This document shows, piece after piece, positions 57,280-64,000 of a stretch of 64,000 nt of DNA (its first letter is position 1; each line of letters begins with the position of its first letter). This DNA comes from Spisula solida. Lineage: Eukaryota > Mollusca > Bivalvia > Venerida > Mactridae. The position numbers were made by a program, and so were the translations under genes. Below the pieces are notes generated by a model that saw only the letters and a program-made list of their open reading frames with translations, was not told the DNA's origin and did no database searches. Location of the stretch: the NCBI GenBank assembly GCA_947247005.1, contig OX365945.1, positions 37,626,551 through 37,690,550 on the forward strand, in the 5' to 3' direction.

Positions 57280-58510
57280 TCAGCGAGGGAATTTGATGTT
57301 TTGGGGTTGCATGTCATGCAGGGACACTAGTATTGTTAGTTTTAAAGACCCATGCAGGGTGATTTGCAATGATTACATGGACATTTCAAGAGAATGTGTA
57401 ATGACATCTACCCAACTCCTGTGGGTCTTGATACAGTCAGGACTCGTTACAACGACACCCGATATACCGACAATTTCGTTAATTGGTGGGGACAAATTCT
57501 ATACAACGTTAATATATTCGTTATAACGACATATTTACTTACTGACACCGACAGCAAAAAGATGGGAACGAATCGATTGTTTACACAGTAATTAATACTC
57601 GATATACTGACACTATCAAGGGACTATTTTTCACACCTGAACTATTTATCGGCTTCACAAAGTCACCGTCTGAGCAAGGAGCCTAATTATTTAATTACAC
57701 TTGTGAAAATCATCTTTATTGCTCTCTTTTATAATAGGGGAACCTTTCACAGTCGAATCACAGTTTGTGTGCTCGCGCATTCGTAATCAAGGAAGATAAG
57801 CAAAGTCATCGCATATATTGGTAATTTAGAAATCGTACGGTTCACGAAATAAACGATGTTAATCGAGATTTCTCGACTTGATTTATTAATTCATCAATTC
57901 TTAAAGACGATAGGGTAAAATTTGTAACAAAATGAATTACCAAATTATTCTCTAGAGCGTTAGATTTTATAGTTTACTGTAGTAGTATCCGGAATTCTTT
58001 AAATTCGGACGCCCTTTATTTTGGAGCTCTCTCAAAACATGGTATTTTATTTTAAATATTATTTTATGTAATTATGATAATAACATACTGCTGATTTTGC
58101 TGATTATGTCAATTTTATGACATAATAAAGTATATGTTAATCATTAATTGATTTCTATGAAACAATCTCCAAACAAATTTCTCGTCACTAGTGAAATTCA
58201 GTATAATGAAAAATTTGTTATAACGACATTTTGATCGGGAACAAACAGTGTCGTTGTATCGAGATCTGACTGTATTGGTACCATGCCATCTAGCCAACAT
58301 GGTGAAGGAATTGCTACAGAAACATCTTATTGGGTTAGATGGGTTACCACTGTCACCAGACTTAAAGTCCATACAAAATTGTTGGGTTTGACATTGCGTC
58401 GGTGCTAACGCGTCAGAATTCGGGCAGCCAAAAGGTCAATGAAGCCATTGTCCATGAAACTTGGCGGAATAATGGTTTTGAAATATTCAAGCAACTGGTA
58501 ATGTCTATGC
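57280..58510 (+). pseudogene. Tc1-like transposase relic, copy 2, split by a MITE
   Basis: The left part (57290-57430) translates as FWGCMSCRDTSIVSFKDP and NDYMDISRECVMTSTQLL, matching the VMxWGCMS...YxDIL region of Tc1 transposases. After the insertion, the right part (58273-58510) in one frame reads LPLSPDLKSIQNCW, the SPDLNPIENLW region near the last catalytic residue. It is broken by frame changes and a 0.84-kb insertion. Confidence 0.75.
57434..58272. mobile_element. pogo/Tigger-like MITE (about 840 bp)
   Basis: The ends CAGTCAGGACTCGTTACAAC and (complement of the right end) CAGTCAGATCTCGATACAAC match. TA lies on both sides. Internal sequence is AT-rich with many GTTATAACGACA-like phrases. 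No transposase. The homologous relic at 48110 lacks it. Confidence 0.85.
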
Positions 58511-58596
58511 TAAAGTTGATAGTGAAGATAATGTAATCCAGTTGAGGATACACACAATATTTAATGCTTACAAACTTTGTTGTCAGCACTCTTGAT

Positions 58597-59765
58597 TTTT
58601 ATGCTTCCCGAAGGGTGAGCATATAGTCGCCGCTTTGTCCGTCCGTCCGTCTGTCCGTCCGTCACACTTTTGTCCGGGTAATAACTTGAACAGTATTAGA
58701 GATATCAATATGAAACTTCATAGGTGAATAGACCTCATTGATTGGAAGTGCAGTGCACAAGAACCATAACTCTTGATTGTATATTTTTTTAGTTATTCCC
58801 CTTTGTAATTTTTCATACTTAATTCTTGTCCGGGCCATAATTTGAACAGTATTTGAGATATCATTTTGAAACTTCATGGGTGAATAGACCTCATTGAGGG
58901 GAAGTGCAGTGCACAAAAACCATAACTCTTGATTGTATATTTTTGGAGAAATGGCCCTTTGTAAGTTTGCATACTTAATTCTTGTCCGGGCCATAACTTG
59001 AACAGTATTAGAGATATCATTTTGAAACTTCATAGGTGAATAGACCTCATCGAGGGGAAGTACAGTGCAGAAGAACCATAACTCTTGATTGTATATTTTT
59101 GGAGTAATGGCCCTTTGTAATTTTTCATACTTCTTGTCCAGGCCATAACTTGAACAGTATACTAAATATCAATTTGAAACTTCATAGCTGAATAGATCTC
59201 ATTGAGAGGATGTGCAGTGCCCAAGAACCATAACTCTTTATTCCAACTTTAGAGTTGCTCCCCTTTGTATTTTTATGCCCCCGTATCGATAGATCGGGAG
59301 GCATATCGATAGATCGGGAGGCATATAGTGATTCACCTGTCCGTCCGTCCGTTCGTCCGTCCGTTCGTCCGTCCGTCCTGGTTAACCCAAATTGACCGTT
59401 TCTTCTAGCATCATTATGGCTTGCTACAAAGCTTCCAAACTTGCATGGATGTTGTATATGAACACTCTCCACACACCTGTATTACCTAACCCCATTTTGA
59501 CCTTCACCTTGACCTAATTTTAGACTTATTTATAGACAAGGCTTCCACAGGGGGCATAAGGGTTTATTGAACGCAGTCTTGTTTCATACTTAATTCTTGT
59601 CCAGGCCATAACTCAAACAGTTTTGGATATATAAATTTGAAAATTCATAGATAAATAAATCTTGTTATTACAGTGCAGTGGCAAAGAATAATAACATATA
59701 TTTTTAGCATTTTTTCTGTGACAAAAGCCCTACGGGGAGCATAACCCGTCTATGACGGCTCTTGT
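58597..59765 (+). mobile_element. HINE family E, complete, with nested family F
   Basis: The head GCTTCCCGAAGGGTGAGCAT is followed by GTCCGTCCGTCCGTCTGTCC. About four E units follow (GGGCCATAACTTGAACAGTA). The tail is CCTACGGGGAGCATAACCC, CCGTCTATGACGG and CTCTTGT. It is interrupted at 59272-59582. Confidence 0.8.
59272..59582 (+). mobile_element. HINE-like family F nested in family E
   Basis: The head TATGCCCCCGTATCGATAGA with a duplicated ATCGGGAGGCATAT is followed by GTCCGTCCGTTCGTCC microsatellite and a short core (GACCTTCACCTTGACCTA). The end is CAGGGGGCATAAGG (complement to the head) then CAGTCTTGT. The flanks rejoin E (TGTATTTT|TCATACTTAATTC). Confidence 0.75.
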
Positions 59766-59831
59766 TATGGTTTTATGGTAAATGTTGTTTTCCTCATGAT
59801 TTTCATTCAAAACCTTTGAAAATAATTGCTT

Positions 59832-60268
59832 TTTTAGCTCACCTGTACTTGAGCTTTTGTGATCACTCTTCGTCCGTTGTCCGTCCATCAACAATTTGCT
59901 TGTGAAGACACTAGAGGTCACAATTTTTGCCTATTCTTTATGAAACTTTGTCACAATGATCATCTCAACAAAATGCAGGTCAAGTTCGATTTTGGGTCAT
60001 CCAAGGTAAAAAATCTAGGTCACAAGGTCAAATTATAGTAACACCTAGTGTAGTCACTAGAGGTCATAACTTTGACCTAATTTTTATGAAACTTGATCGC
60101 AATAATCATCTCAACAAAATCTAGGTCAAATTCAATATTGGGTAATTTCAAAAATAACTGTAAAAAAAACCTTGTGTACCGTAGTCACTAGAGGTCACAA
60201 TTTTGACCTAATCTTTTTTAAACTTGGCCACAATGATAATCTCAACAAATTCTAGGTCAAGTTTGTGT
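59832..60268 (+). mobile_element. HINE family A, head hairpin deleted, tail absent
   Basis: The head reads TTAGCTCACCTGTACTTGAG, so the GTGAC stem is lost. Two and a half core units follow and stop at about 60268 without a tail. Confidence 0.7.
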
Positions 60269-60740
60269 CAAGTATTGCTGAATCAGTTTCCTTAGCAGTT
60301 TTGTTTTTTACATGGTTGAATTGCTAATCAAACACATAATCTCCACTCTGTTGGACCGGGTTTTCTCTCTGGGTTTGCCTGCATGTACCATGCTAACAAG
60401 TTCCACCTCCCATAGCCTTTGACCAGAAGGCAGTGGAGTTATGTAACCCATAGCTGGGGACTGGGTTTGTTGACTGCAGAGCTGATGGGCCATGAGTGTC
60501 ATACATCTAGGGGCCTAAACTCTTCGAGACCTTTTGCTTCTGCATGGGGCCGCTGGGTACCCAGTTAACCGTATACCATCTCTAGGAGGATCCCACATCT
60601 GGGACACATAGGTCTTATTGTATGAGAGACTTGAACTGGCAGGGAAGGCTTACACATTTGGCTTCCTTTAGGCAGCAAGCTGCTATCCAGCTGTACGCAT
60701 ACTGTATGTGTCATACAATCATTGGGCAGACCAGTGCAAC
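60269..60740. other. Unclassified segment before the 78-bp array
   Basis: No gene recognised. A 64-codon minus-strand open frame (60308-60502) has no family features. Confidence 0.4.
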
Positions 60741-61508
60741 AGCTCTCAGATTCTATACCAGGCTGCAATATCTGCCTCCATAGCCTACTAGTGGTGGAGC
60801 TTCCATTTCCAGTTCCAGAGGTCTCAGATTCTATACCAGGCTGCAATATCTGCCTCCATAGCCTACAAGTGGTGGAGCTTCCGTTTCTAGTGCCAGAGGT
60901 CTCAGACTCTATACCAGGCCATAATATCTACCTCCATAGCCTACTAGTGGTAGAGTTTCCGTTTCCAGTTCCAGTGCCAGAGGTCTCAGACTCTATACCA
61001 GGCCACAATATCTGCCTCCATAGCCTACTTGTGGTGGAGCTTCCGTTTCCAGTGCCAGAGGTCTTAGACTCTATAACAGGCCACAATATCTGCCTCCATA
61101 GCCTACTTGTGGTGGAGCTTCCGTTTCCAGTGCCAGAGGTCTCAGATTCTATACCAGGCCACAATATCTGCCTCCATAGCCTACTTGTGGTGGAGCTTCT
61201 GTTTCCAGTGCCAGAGGTCTCAAACTCTATACCAGGCTGCAATATCTACTCTATAGCCTACTAGTGGTAGAGTTTCCGTTTCCAGTTCCAGTGCCAGAGG
61301 TCTCAGACTCTATACCAGGCCACAATATCTGCCTCCATAGCCTACTTGTGGTGGAGCTTCCGTTTCCAGTGCCAGAGGTCTCAAACTCTATACCAGGCTG
61401 CAATATCTGCCTCCATAGCCTACTAGTGGTGGAGCTTCCGTTTCCAGTGCCAGAGGTCTCAGACTCTATACCAGGCCACAATATCTGCCTCCATAGCCTA
61501 CTTGTGCC
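60740..61508 (+). repeat. 78-bp minisatellite, ten units, with higher-order period
   Basis: CTCAGA(T/C)TCTATACCAGG recurs at 60745, 60823, 60901, 60985, 61063, 61141, 61219, 61302, 61380 and 61458. Spacing is 78 except for two units lengthened by an extra CCAGTT, 317 bases apart. A 26-codon unit yields open frames on both strands (plus: VSDSIPGHNICLHSLLVVEL). I see no reason to call them genes. Confidence 0.9.
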
Positions 61509-61691
61509 TGTACGAAACGTTACAGCTGTAAATGAGCTGCTTTTTACTCTAAAAACAGAGCTGCATTTTTCAAAATGGAGCTGCATTTTTTTTGTAGCCA
61601 ATACATAGTAACATTTGAAAACATAGCTGCTTTTTCGCTTAACACCTATAAAACAGCTGTTTTACAGTCAACTTTATGCAAATTAGATGTG

Positions 61692-61812
61692 TTTTTTTAC
61701 AGCTGTAATTTGGTATTACAGCTGTAATTTGAAATCACAGCTGTGTTTTGATTCTACAGCTGTGTTTTGGTTTTACAGCTGTGTTTTGGTTTTACAGCTG
61801 TGTTTTTTACCA
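61692..61812 (+). repeat. 19-bp tandem array of CAGCTG palindromes
   Basis: CAGCTG occurs at 61700, 61719, 61738, 61757, 61776 and 61795, exactly 19 bases apart, in units like TTACAGCTGTGTTTTGGTT. Two further CAGCTG sites lie at 61523 and 61654. Confidence 0.9.
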
Positions 61813-62515
61813 GAATGGGCTTGCACTATTTTCGTTCTAAATACGGAGGTACAATTTTTTGTAATTGTAAAATAAATCAAAGGAAAACACTTTGTATCAT
61901 ATGTATATTTCTATGTAAGAAGAACACCCTTGGGCAACAGCATGCAATTCTGACAAATTTCCTTAACATAAAATACTCACAAATAATAGATTGAGTAAAA
62001 GGCAGCCGCTGCTTGCAGTACATTATAGTTTTAATGTCTCCAGATTTTTAAATAACCCTACCACTAGTAATACTTGTACTTTTAATTCATTGTTATCCAT
62101 CCATCATTGCTGCGAATACATATTAATTGTCATCAATTGAATATAAGGCACTAATCTGCAATGTCTTCAACATTTAATTTCATGTTTTATTTGTTCTTTT
62201 CCTGGTTGAGAATCAAATCTTCAGCCTCAGGGATGCACCAATAATATGAACACCATAGCCTGAAATGAAATTAATGAGATAAACTAAAATTCAAATACCA
62301 GGCCTTAAAGGCAATACTTTGAGCCCAGACACCCAACATCTAAATCTGATGGTGACCTTAGGTCGTGCATGTAACAATTTTATATGTAGAATCAACAACC
62401 AAAGATGTGATCAAAGAACACAGATGTCCCTGACTGCCATTTACATGTAATCAATAATTATGTGAAGGGAAATAACTCTGTTAATACTTGGAAAATCTGG
62501 TTCAAAGAACAGTTT
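61813..62515. other. Intron 6 sequence, no gene recognised
   Basis: No supported coding sequence or known repeat. Confidence 0.5.
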
Positions 62516-62997
62516 GGGACAGACAGACGGACCACAGAGATAGACAAGGGCAAATCAAGGTTGCTTGGTGCAAGCAATACAGAAGTCCCCTACCGCTTTT
62601 AAGCCATTTTCAATGTTTCTGTTGCCATAGCAACCACAATTTTTGTCAGAATCAAAAATATTTTTGGATGTGCATAATCCCCTCATTGCACCCTATCCAC
62701 ATATCAAGTTTCATAAACCTAGCTTGAAAACTGTTTGAGTTATGGCAGGATCCAGATTTGGGCATATTTTCACTCTTTCTGTCACCATAGCAACCACAAT
62801 TTTTGTCAGAATCACAATATTTTTAGACGTGCATAATGCCCTTATTGCCCCCTATCCACATACCAAGTTTCATAAACCTAGCTTGGAAACTGTTTGAGTT
62901 ATGTCAGGATCCAGATTTTTTGACGGACGGACTGACTGACTGACGGAGGGCAAACCTATAGTCCCCCCCGGTCAAAAAAACGGTAGGGGACTAAAAA
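62516..62997 (-). mobile_element. HINE-like element, minus strand
   Basis: Read on minus, TAGTCCCCTACCGTTTTTTT and GACCGGGGGGGACTATAGG form a head hairpin. CCGTCAGTCAGTCAGTCCG microsatellite follows, then two core units of about 175 bp (on plus: GTTGCCATAGCAACCACAAT and CACCATAGCAACCACAAT) and a CCTACCGC echo near 62588. The architecture mirrors the other HINE families. Confidence 0.6.
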
Positions 62998-64000
62998 GTA
63001 CCCACCATAAATGCTCATTTATTACTCAAATTTTCCATATTTCACATAATTTAGCTCATAATTAACTTTCCTCAATTTGCATGTTAATGATGAAATAATG
63101 CATGTTTAATTACATTAATTCACTATCAATTGAAATATTTACTTAAATTGGTCTTACCGTTGATTGCTTCCATTTTTGTCTTGTGCAAAGTAAGCTCCTA
63201 ATCTGTAGGGTTTCCCTTTTATTGATGCACTGTCTGTCTTCATAGCAAACAATTACTGCAACATAATGATTAATGATATATGAAAAAACAGGTAGATTGA
63301 TTAGGAAATGGAGTATAATTTCTAAACTAAAATCACTTTTAAAAATTATTCTGAAGATTTCTAAAATAAATTCTTAAAATTTTGTGATCCTGCAAAAATT
63401 ACTTTATAACAACATCTTAAATAACTTTAATGTGTATACATGCATAGCATACTAGTATCTAAGTATTTAAAGCTCATATATAATTATAATTAAGTTTTAC
63501 ATTTAAACTTTTAAGATTCATTTCATAATTCATTATGAGGAAAAAATAAGCAAACAACTTACCAGACAATCAGATCTATGATATTTCCATTATAATGTTA
63601 CACTGTCTCCCAGTTCTTGATAATCATAAATTTATTAACGCCTTCAGTTAAAAAATGCACAGCAAACATAAAGAAATCTACTATCCGAACACAATAAACA
63701 ACTGATTAACCTAGATTTGAAACTGACTTTTGAATATCTCTCCAGAAAAACCGTTGCGAGCAATGACCAAGAGAGTCTATTTCAAAACTGTGGAGATTGT
63801 TTCCAAATCATGTATATTAAAATGTGTTTAATATTCCTCATAGATCAACTCAGTGTAAAGGGAGTGGGATTTATCACTTATACAATTTATTTTTATAATT
63901 TTCATTGTACAGATTAATGTGATCATGTAATGTTTTCAAAGCTTAAATTTCTTAAACCTCCTGCACTGTGTAATAGATTCACCCACTTCCACAAGGCTTA
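62998..64000. other. Intron 6 sequence to window end, no gene recognised
   Basis: AT-rich. No ADCK1 exon seen: no HxDxHxGN-type catalytic-loop coding and no acceptor followed by conserved frame. Confidence 0.5.

Noticed and set aside
60565..61608. Open frames of 93-180 codons
   Set aside because: They come from the 78-bp (26-codon) minisatellite; both strands are open.

Overview
The window is AT-rich, intron-bearing, transposon-dense nuclear DNA from an animal, most likely a bivalve mollusc. The animal call is firm: it rests on a spliced ADCK1 gene with canonical GT-AG introns. The bivalve call is an inference from the style of the mobile elements: many short Helentron-like non-autonomous elements built on roughly 145-175 bp tandem cores with CCGT microsatellites. 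No bacterial-type gene, operon, CRISPR array or intact RNA gene is visible.

The only host gene I can support is ADCK1 (UbiB/aarF-domain mitochondrial kinase-like protein) on the plus strand. Six coding exons are present at 5678-5818, 12606-12689, 27371-27574, 38686-38844, 43173-43331 and 47670-47786. All introns are phase 0. Together they encode the first 288 residues: membrane anchor, KxGQ motif, Ala-rich loop, VAVK lysine, ELDF-type glutamate helix and hinge. The exons for the catalytic and metal-binding loops and the C-terminus are not seen and should lie beyond position 64000. Introns 1 to 5 are about 6.8, 14.7, 11.1, 4.3 and 4.3 kb, and intron 6 exceeds 16 kb.

Most of the rest is mobile DNA nested several layers deep. 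The dominant class resembles Helentron-associated elements (HINEs). These have a 5' hairpin head starting TTAGCTCACCTG, a GTCC/CCGT microsatellite, a tandem-repeat core, a sub-terminal inverted repeat (CAGGTGAGC), and a short 3' hairpin followed by CTCTTGT, with insertion between two T residues and no target duplication. I separate families by head and tail: A (tail hairpin GGGCCCTTTGGGCCC), B (AGGATCTATGATCCT), C (AGGGCCAATAGCCCT), D (a head variant), E (head GCTCCCCGAAGGGTGAGC, tail CCGTCTGCGACGG), F, G (head AGCTCCACTATTCG), H and a TCGAGCC family. Several copies join the head of one family to the body or tail of another.

Other elements, left to right: the RNase H end of a non-LTR retrotransposon (1-477, minus); a 4.2 kb element with about 1 kb inverted arms and a minisatellite core (6091-10281), with a second, interrupted copy at 29778-34913; a Penelope-like reverse transcriptase relic (13.3-15.1 kb); pogo/Tigger-like terminal-inverted-repeat elements (18569-20528, 57434-58272); TTAA-flanked piggyBac-like MITEs (10673-10945, 45460-46006); another TA-flanked element (46096-47317); two relics of the same Tc1-like transposase (48110-48670 minus, 57280-58510 plus); and several tRNA-derived SINEs. 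Minisatellites include 18 copies of a 63-bp unit just after exon 5, a 78-bp array with higher-order structure at 60.7-61.5 kb, and a 19-bp array of CAGCTG palindromes at 61.7 kb.

Stretches at 4048-5649, 15116-16550, 37673-38640, 48990-50040 and 62998-64000 show no gene or repeat that I can identify.
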